Shown: one piece after another, positions 42,949 through 55,741 of the stretch
Numbering within the stretch: the first letter of the stretch is position 1
Layout of the letters: each line of letters starts with the position of its first letter
NCBI GenBank assembly: GCA_026873275.1
Contig: JANTUC010000006.1
Coordinates: forward strand, 310,001-374,000
DNA from: Pseudopithomyces maydicus
Lineage: Eukaryota > Ascomycota > Dothideomycetes > Pleosporales > Didymosphaeriaceae
Length of the DNA: 64,000 nt
Direction of reading: 5' to 3'
Position numbers and translations under genes: made by a program
Notes under the pieces: generated by a model
The model's database searches: none
What the model saw: only the letters and a program-made list of their open reading frames with translations
What the model was told of the DNA's origin: nothing

Positions 42949-45900
42949 TCAGAGCTTGAAACGAATGGACGCTTCAACAAGTCCGTCAGAGATTTTGGTT
43001 GGTATAGACCAAACAGGCAGATAGTGCTGCACCTCATCGAACGCTGGAATATCGCCTGCATTCGCATCGGACCACAAGCAGACGACCTTTCCAGAAAACG
43101 TCGAATTCGCGTTGCTATTCCAAGCCACACTAACGTTCCAGGGTTGTGACCAGTCGCGATGCCAAAGGCGGATTTCTTGGGTCCCATGTTCGCCGGTTGC
43201 ATTGAAGCGGGGGTCTGAAACCGCGCCACTGACACTAAGCTCATCAACCGGTGTATCAAATAAGAGGCGACAAGCTCGAGTGTTTTGTCCAACCACGCGT
43301 ATTGTCGCTTTATTGGCATCTTTGCTTTTATGCACCGAATAGTCTAGCCAAGACGTGTTGTTGCTGGATGGTGACAACTTGGGCACCACATGAGCTGGCA
43401 ACCCCGCCCACGAGCATTTGGTCAGCTCTTTCCTTGTGGCGACGTCAGGAACCGTGCAGTTGATATTCTGGCCTTGTGCGCTGGGTATTTGCTTGATTAT
43501 GTCCTGCACGTACCCTTCCACGCCAGTCAACGACACCGTATTCGCTCCTGTGTCGAGGTCGACCTGCTGCAAAAAGTAAACCTTCAATCGATGTTCGCGA
43601 GAAAATGGGAACGCAACAAGGGTATAAATCGCCGTGCCTACACAAACGAAGAACAGGAAAGTGGGAACATGATACGTGAATCGGTGAAGGTATGGCGCAG
43701 TCGGAACAGCAAGGAGTGCTGTCAAGGCTGCGAATAGGATATATATGGCAAGTGTCGAATTGCCATCTGCTGGCGTTTGGTACATAGCAGATGTAAGCAG
43801 AAGCGCAACCTGGCCGACAAGGACCAGGATGATTGGCACTGTGAGCAGGAACTGGAAAAACCAAAGCCTAAACGCGTGAGTATATGTCATGAACACAAGT
43901 TTCGATCTGTGTCAAATTCTGTCTTCCTGTCGCCCCGCCTGGGGTAAGACGACTACAGACTGGATCGTGGTTGGAGATACGTACCAACTGGGAAGTTTGC
44001 CGCTCCACTCCTGCTCTCCTTCGTAAGGGACACCGACTCCGGGGGAGTGCGATGCTCTTCGGGCTCTGCACCATCGCTAATGGATTGTTGTCGGCTTCCA
44101 TAGTTCCTTCGGAAGCTTGTTCGATCGTTGCGCAAAAGTGACGTGGTCTCTGTAGCCTCGTCGTCTTCATGTGGTCTGTATCAAGACACATTAGGTTAGT
44201 TGAGAAGGATGCTGAGATAGGTAATACATACCGCTCTTCTGACCGTGTACCATTAGTAGTTCCAGATAAAGGCCTGCTCGCGGGCTCACGATCATGTTGA
44301 GGTTCTACCGTGTCTCCGACTTGAGCTGCATATGCTGACTTTGAAGGGAGGGATAGAAGTTCTACGAAGGATAACAGCAGCGCAACGAAGACTGCTGCGA
44401 AAGCGAATAAAGCAAAGTAGCCACTGGCAATTTGAAAGTTCTTCGCTAGAACTGTAGCGAACACAAGTAGTGCGAAACTGCCAACAAATAGCCATGACAA
44501 TATATAATGGCGCTGGAGGGCTGAAGGGCGCATTGCGCTAGCTCCGCGAAGCAGGAACCACGCAACGAAAACCCATGCGGATAACATCATACTAAATGTC
44601 ATGTTAGTTAACAATTATAGAACAGATAACTGCTCAACACCAAGGGAATACGAAATAAGGGGCCAAATAGTAGATAGACCACATGTCGAAGACCAAATTC
44701 GCCGCTCTTGCGGAATTGAACTGAAATTTCAACTTGACTTACCTCCATACAGCGTAAGGACTGCTGTAAACAACGTACGGATTGACTCGCTGGACAAGAT
44801 ACGCCAGTGCAACGACCACAGCTGTAGCGACCGCAAAGGCAATAGGAAATCGGAAAAAGCCACGCCAACCATTCAAATGTACAGGCTCATCATCGTCGGA
44901 TGAGTGCACGTATGTCTTGCGAGCGAACGGGTAGTGCTTGTCGGATTTCGATAGAGCTATTGTTAGGCAGATCAAAGTGACTGGAGCGACCACAAGCAAC
45001 GTGACGCAGAGCGCGAACATGGTATGTAGCTGAAAGAGCACGAAAACTTTGCCAAACAAATCGAACCACACGGCGTCGGAACCAGTGCCAGCGTTGACTT
45101 TTCCATCCCCACGGTCCTGACCGCCAAAACGGTCGCTGGTGTCAGATGCTAGGCCAGAGGTGGTGGCGAGGGAGGCAGACAGCATATGCCAGACCGACTT
45201 CAAGGACGTTTCACGCGTCGAGTCCTCGAATGTGTGATAACGAGCTCGTGGTTCCATGAAGGCTACGTCGAGCCCGCGAAGACCGAGCAGTCCGTTGAAG
45301 ACCACATAATCGGTTTGGCTGCGGATAAAGCCTTGCTTGAAGCCATCACCACTTATGATGGTGCCGAACGGATTCTTGGATGCCTTGTAAAAGCTTGTTA
45401 CTTCGGTATCCGTGCTCCGGAATAATGTAGCTCGGCCACCCGCTCCAGCGCCTTCAAGGTTGAGAAAGGTATGGGGTAAGTTTGATATCTCATGGCGCAT
45501 GAAAGCTCTAGCACCATTCAAGTAGTCCTCTTCGCCGTTGTTTAAGAGGAGTACAACAGTCCGGTGGGGCCAGTTCTCAGGCTCCGTAAAGTAGGAGAGC
45601 AGTTGCAGTACGGTCACAACGCCCACACCATCGTCAGTCGCACCGTATCCAGTGCTGACAGAATCGTAATGCGCATTTACCAGTACACCACCATTCTCAG
45701 AGGAACGTGTGGTTGATAATGGAGAATCTTGAGCGGGATAGAAAGCTTCCTTGTCGTAAGAGCCGCGAATAGCTACTATGATATTTGTTCCTTCGAAGTA
45801 GACTGAAGTCCGACCAGATGAAAAGGTTGCATTCGATACGTTGTCGTCGATAATTTCCACGCGGTCGCTGCCCAGGTTCTTGCTCGCCACGATGTCCTTG

Positions 45901-46148
45901 ACCCGTGACAAAAGATAGTCCCGGACGTCATCGTTGGCATGGCTGTTGTAAGGATGGTATTGCCGGGTAATGTGCTGCAGGTCGAACCAAGCTTGTGTCA
46001 AATTTGTCCCTGCAGGAGTTGTCTTGGGATAGTTCGGCACGCGGAGATGGACCGTGAGCAGGGCAGAAAGTAGTGCGATGTATGTAGCCGTTACCCAGAA
46101 AACAACGGGGAACGGGGTGAAAGCGAAAGGGTTGGAGAGACGAGCCAT
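42949..46148 (-). CDS. PFF1: vacuolar membrane metalloprotease Pff1 (M28 family)
   Basis: Four exons, 46148-44743, 44591-44232, 44175-43985 and 43867-42949; one base added at the G run 44041-44045 (plus strand) gives 958 residues. An N-terminal transmembrane helix (FPVVFWVTATYIALLSALLT) is followed by the M28 domain: VNAHYDSVSTGYGATDDG (zinc-binding His and Asp), LLNNGEEDYLNGA (catalytic Glu pair), FLNLEGAGAGG, and YHTFEDS (last zinc His). Then come two blocks of transmembrane helices and a C-terminal lumenal domain. The correction restores YEGEQEWSGKLPSW before LWFFQFLL, as in the family. Pff1 sits in the vacuole membrane. Its precise substrate is not known to me. Confidence 0.93.
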
Positions 46149-46536
46149 GGCTAGCTCTGACGCTCTCTCGCAGCCTCACGATTGCCTGCGCAAGAAGTCT
46201 TCGCAGGGGAGTAGACTATTGCTGGTGGCTGGAGGAGGTGGAGCGGGGAATGACGAATGAAACGCCAGCCGCTAATGAGTCCCGATTCGACGTGCCAAGA
46301 CACATGCAACGTGACTCCCGCTGTCCACGCGCCTCCGCGCCTCCGTATTCGCCCCATCTTTGCGATGGTATCGTTGCCTTGCATTGTCAAGCAAACATCT
46401 GAAACCCAGGGACATGAAGGCATATTGGAAACGAAAGGCGATACCCACGGCTAACATTCGAACAGTCGGCTCCTCTATCATAACCAAAGCATAGCCCCCA
46501 TGAAGCACGACAACGCTATTTAGATCAATTCCGCCA
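46149..46536. other. intergenic region PFF1/cyclase
   Basis: Promoter of PFF1 and 3' flank of the cyclase gene. Nothing else is seen. Confidence 0.45.
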
Positions 46537-47917
46537 TCAGAAAATCGCAGTACCGTTGACATGAGAACTAACTCCACCTATCACATGACTGTCAGCATTC
46601 ACACGCATACACCCACCTAGACACAGCTCCACTTACCAGGACAATTCGCCGGCGCACTCGTAAAGAAGAAAAACCACCTCCCCTCTCCCTACACTTCTCC
46701 GCCAGCCTCTCCAAATCCAGCATCTCACCCAACGGCATTCCCCACAACGCTAGTATATACTCGTGCACATGCCACTCCTTCTGCGTAGGCCACGCTTCAA
46801 ACGCCGGAGCATCCCCACCCACAGCCGCAAAATAGCTATCGTGCAACCAATCCAAAATCTCCTCCTCTTGCGCAACGCCCGCCCATCTTTGGCCCTCACT
46901 TCCAGGCTCCCCGTTGTCGTGACGTAGCGCAGCGGCGCTGCGCTCGGCGGGAGTCTTGCTATCGTATGCTTCCTTCCAGCCGGTGCGAATGAGGAGGATG
47001 TCTCCGATTTGGATGTCGCCGCCCTGCGAGGCGGGGCGGATGTCAATTCCTTGGGCTTTGCCGCAGGCAGCGAGCTCAGAGTAGGTGATGGAGTAGTGGT
47101 CGAAGGAGTCGTAGACGAGGCCTTTGCTGTGGGCGTAGGCGCGGTAGTCGAGGAGCACTGCGCGGCCGGCTATTCCGTGTTCGGCCCAGTGGTGGATGGA
47201 GCACTTGTTGTTGGCGTCTGAACCGATGATGTCGCTGCCTTTTGTCCCGTTGTAGAAGTTCCCGGTGGACATGTGGGCGAACTGGGCTGATTAGCTAGGG
47301 GCTTGGATGGGTGAAGGGTAGGTGTACGTGGCGGAAACCATCCCATTGCGTTCCCTTTTTGATGGTCAGTAAGGGTGTGAAATGACGGGATACAACGAAT
47401 TCATACGCTTTGCGTGTTGAGGTGGTAAATATCATCGTATGCAAGGTTCTCGAGTAGCACCTTGATCTCGTGCTTAAAAGTCTCACGCCCAAAGGCTGGC
47501 TGATTGGGAACGTTGAGAGGTAGACTGGTATGTGTCAGTACGTTTCTGCCACCTCACTCCATTCCCACAATACTGTTCCTAAGATCATCAAACATACTTC
47601 ACAGGAACAATGTCCCCAGTCTTGATTTCCTTCGCAGCAGCAGCTACGCGCGCCGGTGTAAGCAGATTCAAACGTCCGATCTACCTCAAGTCAATCATTG
47701 TGCAATACCAACGTTATGAATAATTCCTAACATTATCCTCCTTGCCCCACACCCAAGCCGCATCCTCAGGCGCACCAGGTATTTTCGGCAGCTCCTTCCT
47801 CGTCGGGAACTTGGTCGAGTTCGGATCCCACGGGATCGTCGTGGCAGTCTTATCCATTGTGAGAAAATCTTTGATCTGAGATAGCCGCTGGTTCACCGAG
47901 TTCTTCTGCTCTGTCAT
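46537..47917 (-). CDS. cyclase-family enzyme (kynurenine formamidase-like fold)
   Basis: Six exons: 47917-47732, 47680-47598, 47524-47407, 47354-47328, 47281-46637 and 46577-46537; one base at the C run 46680-46683 gives 366 residues. The spliced protein reads KEDNIGRLNLLTPARV, VPVNLPLNVPNQPAFGRE, GTQWDGFRHFAHMSTGNFYNG, IHHWAEHGIAGRAVLLDY, GGDIQIGDILLIRTGW, and after correction RGRWFFFFTSAPANCPGGVSSHVN. This is the fungal branch of the PF04199 cyclase family. Bacterial members have HxGTHxDxPxH; here GTQWDGFRH replaces the middle His with Gln. The substrate is unknown. Two further in-frame ATGs lie at 47974 and 47860, so the start is uncertain. A 27-base exon makes the gene hard to predict. 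Confidence 0.85.
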
Positions 47918-49594
47918 TCTCACTCGATTACTTTCTTTGGAAACGAAATACACAAAAGTCACGGTCAATGACAATGACGGCTAGGAGGGAATCCCGCGCT
48001 CAAGCATGTAATACATATAAGTCCACAAAGAGAAACGCCCCGCCACGTCAATTTTATACGTATCTCATACCCCGCAGTGTGCAGTGAATTTCCCGCCCCG
48101 CACATCTTGACCGTCTTTACGATCTTCGGAATTCGCCAACACTCAGCATGTTGGTCTTACCCGTGCGACTCGCTGGGGAGGATTCGGTGAGACGAGACTG
48201 TTGAGACTGGACGCCTTGTTTGTGCCTGTCTTTAGATGCATCGGAGAGCTATGTGTGGACGGCTTCGAGTCGGTCTCTTGGGAGTGCTACCTAGGCAGGC
48301 CGAGGTACAAATTAGAATTTTACGTCATACCCCACCACTCGGCATGGCTATTTCTTTGCGCGCGTACATGTGTTGCGGCGTAGTTTTGAGCTTGCGTATT
48401 ATTAATAAGACGACGGAGCGTAACGGTTTTTCGAATGTCAATCCATTGCTTTTTTTTGCAGGACATCTTTCGCAGCTATGGCGTTCTCCATGCTCTTTCT
48501 GTCTTCGGTGCATAAGCGAACGAAATGTTGAGTCGATGCTATAGTCCTCTTTTGTTGGTGATAGAATAGGTATTCACCAATGAAAGGAATATGTGTTTAG
48601 TGTTTTGAAAAAGCAGTAGCTGAGTATGAGCTGACTAGGTTTAAATATGAAAGGAACATAAGTGTATATCATACGACCGTTGACGTGATTGTGATTTTTC
48701 ATGTCGTGAAAAACACTAGCTTGGACCACGGGAGACTTCAGAGATACTGAGATACACTGCATAAATCAGTCAGTCTCGACATGAGCAATGACGAGGATAG
48801 ACGAGGTAACGATCATTGAGTACATGTTGTATTCAGCCGCACAGCCTTATTCGCAAGGTTCTGTCGTGTCACCTGTCTGATTTAGTCGTACCACTCAAAG
48901 CATCCGAAGCCGCCTATCAATTCTCGTATCACTTTTCATCATTCTAAGGCTGCAGGTTACACCCATAAAATCATTTTCGTGGTTCCGTGCCCCAGTTCCA
49001 CGGACCCTTCTAAATTACCTGTATTAGAAGGTTCGCTTAATCAAATCACGAGGCAACCTACACCACCTCACCTACAGCACGCCGGTTACCAACCCACCGG
49101 GCACTTCTGACACATGAAAGCCATATATCTGCACCTAGGGAAGCAGCTTAGTACACCGCTTCAGGCAGACAGCCTTGGATATTTCAGGGTTGCTAGACTG
49201 AAATGGCCAGTGCAACGCCATATCTTTATCGGCATCCAGGTTCCCCGCACGTAAAGCCCAGCCTGGCAAGCCGTCTCCCCTAGGAATTGGGATGAATGCA
49301 TTTTTCCATGCATGCGGCTTCCGCGGAAGAACGAGCCGACTGGTAGTGAGGCGAGCAAAGAGAGCCAAGATGGAAGCACAGTCAGCACAGGGTTGATTGA
49401 GGGTGGATTTATGCGATCCATCCAATGATGTGTGGAGCCTGAGAATGCGAAGAGATATCCCAGTAGAGCCGCTGAAGTAGTTCTCTTCCGGGGAATCGAC
49501 CAATTTGACTATAAAAGAAGCATGCTCGTAGTCATCGGAGCCGACAATCCTTTGATTGTTACCTATCTTCTTTGCTAATACTATCCTAGGTGCC
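47918..49594. other. long divergent intergenic region cyclase/P450
   Basis: About 1.7 kb upstream of both genes. A minus-strand frame at 49135-49608 is open for 157 codons but shows no conserved content. No repeat or RNA gene is recognised. Confidence 0.45.
49510..49516 (+). promoter_or_regulatory. TATA box of the P450 gene
   Basis: TATAAAA lies 85 bases before the ATG at 49595, with no other candidate nearby. Confidence 0.5.
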
Positions 49595-51383
49595 ATGTTT
49601 ACACTCATCGTTGTTGCAACGTGTTTCCTTGCTCTCAGCTACCGCATCCTTACTTTGGGTCGCCGACCTAAGGATCTTCCACCTGGGCCGCCTACTATTC
49701 CGTTTTTCGGGAACCTTCACCTCATGCCCCAGGAAAAAGCGTGGCTTCAATTTAAGAAATGGGCTGACGAGTACGGCCCGATTTACTCACTCATGCTCGG
49801 ACCCTCCACTGTTATGATCGTACTTTCTTCCGACGAAGCCGTCAAAGAGTTGTTGGATAAGCGCAGTGGCATTTACTCTAGCCGACCCCGCTTTACATCG
49901 GGCAGATGATCAGCGGGTGGATGAGAATGCTGCTAATGGAGTATGGCAATTTGTGGAGATACATGCATAGTTTAGTGCACGACCATTTGAACATCAAAGC
50001 CTCCATCTCGTACATCCCCTACCAAGATCTCGAGAACCGACAAATGCTGCTTGGATTCTTGGAACAACCGGATCGCTGGATCGATCACATACGGCGATAC
50101 ACCAACGCACTTACGACGCAAATGATCTTTGGTTTTCGCACTACAGACATCAATGACAAAAACATGCACACGTTGTTTGAGTGCGTTGAAGATTGGGCTA
50201 CCACATTCCTCACACTACAAGCACAGTTGTTGGACGTTTTTCCAGCTCTGAGAAATTTACCGGATTGGGCAGTTCCAGTCAAGAGGAAGGCGAGAGCACT
50301 TCATAAGAAAGAGCTTGATCTTTATCTAGTACATTGGAATTCGATCAAGCAGAAGACATTAGATGGGACTGCAAATGTAAGCAAGAACAATAGCTAGGAT
50401 ATACACATTCAGCCATACTAAGTGGACACAGCCCTGCTTCGGTGCAGACCTCGTTCTCGCGCAGAAAAAGCAAACGCCAAAGGAGAAGAAGCACTTTCGG
50501 ACAACCAAGCTTCCTACCTCCTCGGCTCCTTACACGAAGCTGGCTCAGACACGACATGGAGCACGCTCATCGGATTTATCCAAGCTATGCTACTCTTCCC
50601 AGACGTAATGCGCAAGGCCCAGGAAGAAATCGACCGTGTTTGCGGCGACCGCCTCCCAACTATGGATGACGAACCCCAGATGCAGTACATCCGCGGGTGC
50701 ATCAAGGAGTCCCTGCGATGGATGGCAACGCCAATATTAGGCATGGTGCGCTCACCGGTAAAAGAAGATTTCTACGCGGGATACAGAATCCCCAAGGGTG
50801 CAACGGTTATGATGAATGTTTGGTAGGTCCTCTATATGCCGCCTCCCGCTTTGCATATATATATATACATATATACATATATATGCCCATATTATGACTG
50901 CAGAGAGTTCTCACAACCAAGCAGGGCCCTCCACAACAACGAAAAGCACTTCCCCAACCCCCGCACCTTCGACCCATCACGCTACGCATCCGACTTCAAC
51001 ACAGCCGCCCAATCCGCCCGCCAATCCGACTTCTCCCTGCGCGACCACTACACCTTCGGCGTCGGGCGACGCGTCTGCCAAGGCATGCATATCGCAGAGC
51101 GCTCTCTTTTCCTCGCCATTTCGCGCTTCCTATGGGCTTTCGATTTCGCCTGCGAAACTGGCGCTGATGGGAAGCCTATTGTGCCAGACCCGAGTGCGAT
51201 GACAGACGGCGTGTTGGTGCGACCGATGGAGTTTCCGGCGAAGATTACGCCGAGGAGCGAGAAGAGGGCTGAGGGTATGAGGGAGGAGTGGAGGAAGGTG
51301 GAGGGAAGTTGAATGAGGATGGGCAGTGGAAGAGGGTGCCTGAGGGGATGTTTTCAAAGGAGTATGTGCCGTTGGTTGGGTGA
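49595..51383 (+). CDS. cytochrome P450 monooxygenase (three frame breaks)
   Basis: Three exons, 49595-50376, 50432-50822 and 50925-51383. An N-terminal membrane anchor (MFTLIVVATCFLALSYRILTL) precedes the Pro-rich hinge LPPGPPTIPFFGNLH. The I-helix is GSLHEAGSDTTWST, the K-helix ExxR is KESLR, the PERF-like segment is FDPSRY, and the haem loop is FGVGRRVCQGMHIAE with the cysteine ligand. Breaks at the G run 49900-49902, the A run 50465-50469 and the G run 51303-51305 are each cured by one base, giving 544 residues and an end reading VPEGMFSKEYVPLVG. The second acceptor is at 50924, not the nearer AGs, because it restores NVWALHNNEKHFPNP. Substrate is unknown; it lies on the ER membrane. Confidence 0.88.
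50854..50885 (+). repeat. AT microsatellite in P450 intron 2
   Basis: A run of catatat/atatac units of about 32 bases lies inside the 102-bp second intron. It adds length to an otherwise short intron and leaves the splice signals intact. Confidence 0.85.
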
Positions 51384-51535
51384 GGAGGTGGAATCAGATA
51401 TGGAAGTTAGAGAGAAAATACGTTGGATGAATTGGGATATAATTAATGTATTTACGAAGCAATGACATGTTAACGTATGAGAATGACCAGTAAGTGAACT
51501 CCAATAAATTCCACCTAGAGAGATTTGCAGTGAAA

Positions 51536-53274
51536 CTACGCCGTCCCTGGCCTTCTGACAGGGATTTCCCAATCCCATAGCTCCTCTCCATCTCGGATCT
51601 TCCCGCCGCTTCCAGTCGGTGCCAGCCTTTCCGGCCTACTGTTAAGACTCACCATCCTTTGTATCATCTTCCCATCAGCATACGTCCCCAAGAAATCCAT
51701 GCCTGCTTTTGAGACTGGTTTCCTACTGATCAAACTCCGCCCTGGCTTATTCATCACACTCTTCGTATGCACTGGCTTCTCACTCCCCAAAGAGCGAATA
51801 GAAGCCACCGACCATGAGCGCGTGCTACGTCTCCGGGGTGTTGGTGTACGGGTCAACCTAAAAGATTGCACAATCTGCTTGGCTGTCGGGGAAATTTTGT
51901 CCCGACCATGGCCATCTTGCAGACGACTTACTTCAACTGGTATGTTGAAGAAATCAGGGCCAGGTGCGTCGCCGGGGTCAGTCCAGAAGTCGAGACGTTG
52001 AAGGGACTCGTTCGCTATGGCAGGCATTGCAACAGGGCTTCTAAAGGCAAGGCTATCTTGCGCACCGCATCTCGGTTCCGGATGGTCATATATCTGGGCT
52101 CTGAGACTTTTTGATGTGGGAACCCTCTTTATATGAACCGGATTCTGTCGGACTGAGGATTTCAGGCGTGGTAATGGGGGAAATTCGGGTTGGGTGTCTG
52201 CAGCCTCTGTATCTCTGAGTGAATGGCGATGCTTTTTGATGCTTTTGGATGTATTCTTAGAGGCTCTGGAAAGTCCTGTAGCTCCTGCCGTATACGTGTA
52301 GATGTTGGAGCTCGTCGCGTCGCACTCCCTGATTCCGTGTGCTGCACTACATTCCCACCACCCAGTTGCGGCTTATCGATGTTCATTTCTTTCGAGTTTG
52401 ATGTAACTAATTCCGGTAGTTCAGTCTCTCGGAGGATCTCTCCTTTCTTCTTCCTCTCTACACCAGGCACAATGGATCTGTGTACTGAGATTTCTTTTGC
52501 CTCCGGTGCTGTAGGGTCTGTGGAAATAGGCATGCTCTCTTCTGTAGCTAAATTGCTCTTATCTGAGCTCGATGTCTCAACCGCCGCAGTGTTCATGTTG
52601 GAGCTCGTCACTCCGCATCTCTTGGCATCTGCAATATTCTCGATATAATCCATCATGCGCTTACTCCCAACTAGTCTTCTTAACCAGTCAACTAATAACG
52701 CTGCCAAATTCTGATTCATGCGGAACATATGTTCTATGACAAAGCACAGTAGCTCACCACTCACAGCTTCCGTGTCAGACTCCCAGAGGAAATCCAAGAG
52801 TTCCAGATCCGGAGGTTGCTGAGGTATGAGCCAGCGCCTAAGCTGAGTCAATATGTATCGCTGGAACTCCACGTCAGAAAATTTACAGCCGAGCATGTGG
52901 GCTTGAATGAGGTCAAAGCACTCTAGCCACGTCAAAGAGTGCTGTGGTTGCGCCACGGGACCGGACTCATCGTGGAGGAATAGAGGTGCATCGCCGGATT
53001 TTAACCACCATGCATAAAGCTTGAGAGCGGCGGGATCGATGTTTGGTAAGACTATAGAATTGGTGTCACCTTGTGTTGTGAACTGTTTGATACGGGCGCT
53101 AAGGTAGTTGGACTTTCTAGCGATTACAATCGGTAGCTGTACGGTATTTCGGACTATGTCTATATCGGAGGTTACATCGCCGACAAACAGACAGACTGTT
53201 CCTTCGTTACTATCTATCATAGCAGCTTCGAGGTCTGTAATTGTCACTGTGGTGGGTTGCGGCGTCTTCGTCAT
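51536..53274 (-). CDS. BTB-like protein of unknown function
   Basis: Seen as two minus-strand frames that join when one base is added to the G run 52176-52180 (plus strand): the sequence then reads PNFPPLPRLKSSVRQNPVHI and stays open through both, giving 579 residues in one exon. Residues about 25-100 have the order of a BTB/POZ fold (TVCLFVGDVTSDIDI ... SNYLSARIKQF ... IVLPNIDPAALKLYAWWLKSG). A BACK-like helical region follows (TWLECFDLIQAHMLGCKFSDVEFQRYIL). The second half is disordered and basic, ending GEELWDWEIPVRRPG. BTB domains pair with each other or with cullin ligases; the partner is unknown. It is divergent from another BTB-like gene over only 233 bp. Confidence 0.68.
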
Positions 53275-53507
53275 TACTTATTCCTCGCTATGCTATGAGT
53301 TCGATGCTTGTATTTACAGTCCTCAACTCATCATTTGACTCAATGTGACACAATCTCGACTACTTTGTGAGTCAATGTTGGTTGTGTGACGTGTTCAGCG
53401 GCACCATACCCCATAAAACCGTTTTTTACATCAAGTTCCATTCCTTCTACCAACGCACCGCGCCGCGACGCTTTCTTGTTGAATAGTGGATTCAATCTTT
53501 TCCTAAC
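53275..53507. promoter_or_regulatory. short divergent promoter between two BTB-like genes
   Basis: The two ATGs face away across 233 bp. A 'gagtcaatgt/gactcaatgtgaca' type inverted or direct similarity is visible at 53336-53375 (gactcaatgtgaca and gagtcaatgttggt). Confidence 0.5.
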
Positions 53508-55741
53508 ATGCCATGGAAATGGGCAAACAGATTTAGAAGAAGATATAAAAGGTACGCCTCCAATAAACGGTTCTACATTCTCCCACGACCTTCACTGTCC
53601 CAGGAAGTGAGACACCGATCGAGACCTCCGCCACGAAGGTACAGCAGCCGATTGGAACGGTTTGTGACACCGTATCAGAGCCCTTTACAGATGAGTCCGT
53701 GCGTCAATACCTCGCGGGGCGCTTCATCCAGTATCTTCCGTTCTTCAACTTCCTCGTCCACAAACCGTAAATTGCAGAAGAACAGAATGCCGATCCCAAA
53801 GAAGATCCCAAAATCTGCAACCCAGTCACTGGTGATTGGATCCCCCAAAACTTCAAGAAGGGTAATTCAGCGACAAATCTGCTACTAAGATTAGGCGTAT
53901 CGACTTCAAGAACGGGATCCGGTGGTGACAGTGGCACATCTTCACGGCCAGATTCACCAGGTGACGGCATCACGAGCTTGGAATCATCAAATACGCTTGC
54001 CGAACAAAACAGGCTCCCAGATGATGCCACTTCTGCGGTACCTCCGCTGGTGCATCGACATACGGCACCAGAGATACGAATTCCGAACCCGCTCAGAGCA
54101 AATCCTCCAGAACCGACACGGGCAGCGCCTCCATCACCATACGTAGTCAATCTACATAAAAGAAACGTACAAGTACCTCAGAAAATGCTCAGAGCAAATC
54201 CACCAAAACAGATACGAACAGCGCCTCCGTCGCTACATGCATTCGAGCTAGATAGAGGATTCTTTCAGGCACCGATCGACAATGGCTTGAAAGATCGCAA
54301 GAATGGCTGTGATGGGGAAGCAAGCTCCGCTTCATCTCGATACGGCGTGATGTATGGGAGATCAAGGTCCGGAACCCTTTCCTCCCCGATCCTTGAAGAA
54401 GCAGAAGATATTGAAGTGCGATATTTGGAGCGCTCTTCTTCGTCAGACCAGACCTTGCTCGCCGCCGAACCGCCAATTCAAGAAGCGATCGAGAACTTCC
54501 ATCCGCCCCGAAGCTCTTCCCTGCCCATGACATTACGGGCAACACTTCCTCCTGAAATGACGGAGCCGTTCAAGATTTGGCAGCACTTTGCGGAAACCGG
54601 TAACATCAAAGTCCACATCTGTCCAGAAACGCTCGACGACCAAGGCAGATACACATGGGTGCACTGCTGGGATCTCTTCAACGTCTACACTTTCGCTACT
54701 ACGCATACTAGCAATGCCGAATTCGCAGATCGAACCATGGATCTGTTATGCGAAAAGATCAAGCCAGGACAAGCCGCCGATCCCGTCACAATTACCCACA
54801 TTTTCGCCAACGGGAGATTTTCTACACGCTTGAAGCGCCTCGTCGTCGACCGATGCATCGATGCCGGAGCAGAATACCTTGCGCGATCCGTCACGAAACA
54901 GCTACCGCCCAAGTTCGCCATCTACGCCCTCGAAGCAGCGATGGAGCGGTTCACAGATCCTGTCTGGGCCCAGAAATCGCAGTCACCTTGTCGGTACCAT
55001 CGACATGAGCCCAACGACTGCTACCTGCAGAAGTTCGCCAACGAGCGGGACAGGCGGGTGGTTGCGAACAGGAAAGCGAGAAAGAGTCGAACCAGCACGC
55101 AGGTACGCTTCGATCTTGCTACTATCAAGTTCAAGCATTCGGCTCTGGACACGTCGTACATGGATGAGTCGGTGACCACGGCTGCAAGCGACGAGGAGAG
55201 AAGTAGTCCGCCTGAGTCGATTCCTGAGTCAATCTCTGAGTCGATTTCTGAGTCATTCCCTGAGGAAAAAGCGAGTTTTGAAAGCTCAACGTTATCTACC
55301 GAAACAGCAAGTACCTCGGGTATTCAAGAGTCAAAGCTGGACACTAGTAACTTACCAGTCATCGCTGCACTGGACCTCGAACCCGAGAACGCATCGACGG
55401 CTACAACTTGTACAATTTTTGAGGATCGGAAGAGTCTCCAAAACACAACAGATCACACCGAAACCGCAAGCATCGAGGGTGTCCAAGAGTCAGAGCTGAG
55501 CCCAAGTGAGTCATCGATCATTGCAACCCTAGAGCACGAGGACGACGAAGGCGCATCGATAGCCACGGCTTGCAACATAATCAGACCCAGCGGGACCATT
55601 GCTCTCGTTGGCATACCTGATACATTACACCCATCACACCCAGATGTGGATAGGTTCTCCTTTGAGACGGCAGAGGAAGACAGGTTCCAATGCGGCCGGG
55701 TCGAAGATGTACCATTTTCGAATAGCATTCTGAGTCCCTGA
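53508..55741 (+). CDS. BTB-like protein of unknown function with Ser/Glu-rich tail
   Basis: Starts MPWKWANRFRRRYKRYASNK, a strongly basic N-terminus. Two plus-strand frames join if one base is added in the run 53842-53850 (cccccaaaa), giving 744 residues in one exon. Residues about 170-340 are disordered, then PFKIWQHFAETGNIKVHI and TWVHCWDLFNVYTFATTHTSNAEFADRTMDLL match the end of a BTB fold and the following BACK-like helices; the first half of the BTB fold is not evident. The C-terminal 200 residues contain short direct repeats (PESIPESISESISESFPE) and two related blocks, TETASTSGIQESKLD and TETASIEGVQESELS. The function is unknown. The structure suggests it is a diverged partner of the gene opposite. 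Confidence 0.62.

Noticed and set aside
42627..43319. 230-codon minus-strand frame at the 3' end of PFF1
   Set aside because: It reads PFF1 exon 4 in a shifted frame and runs into the intergenic DNA.
49135..49608. 157-codon minus-strand frame upstream of the P450
   Set aside because: No conserved motif, overlaps the P450 start and TATA box; judged a chance frame.
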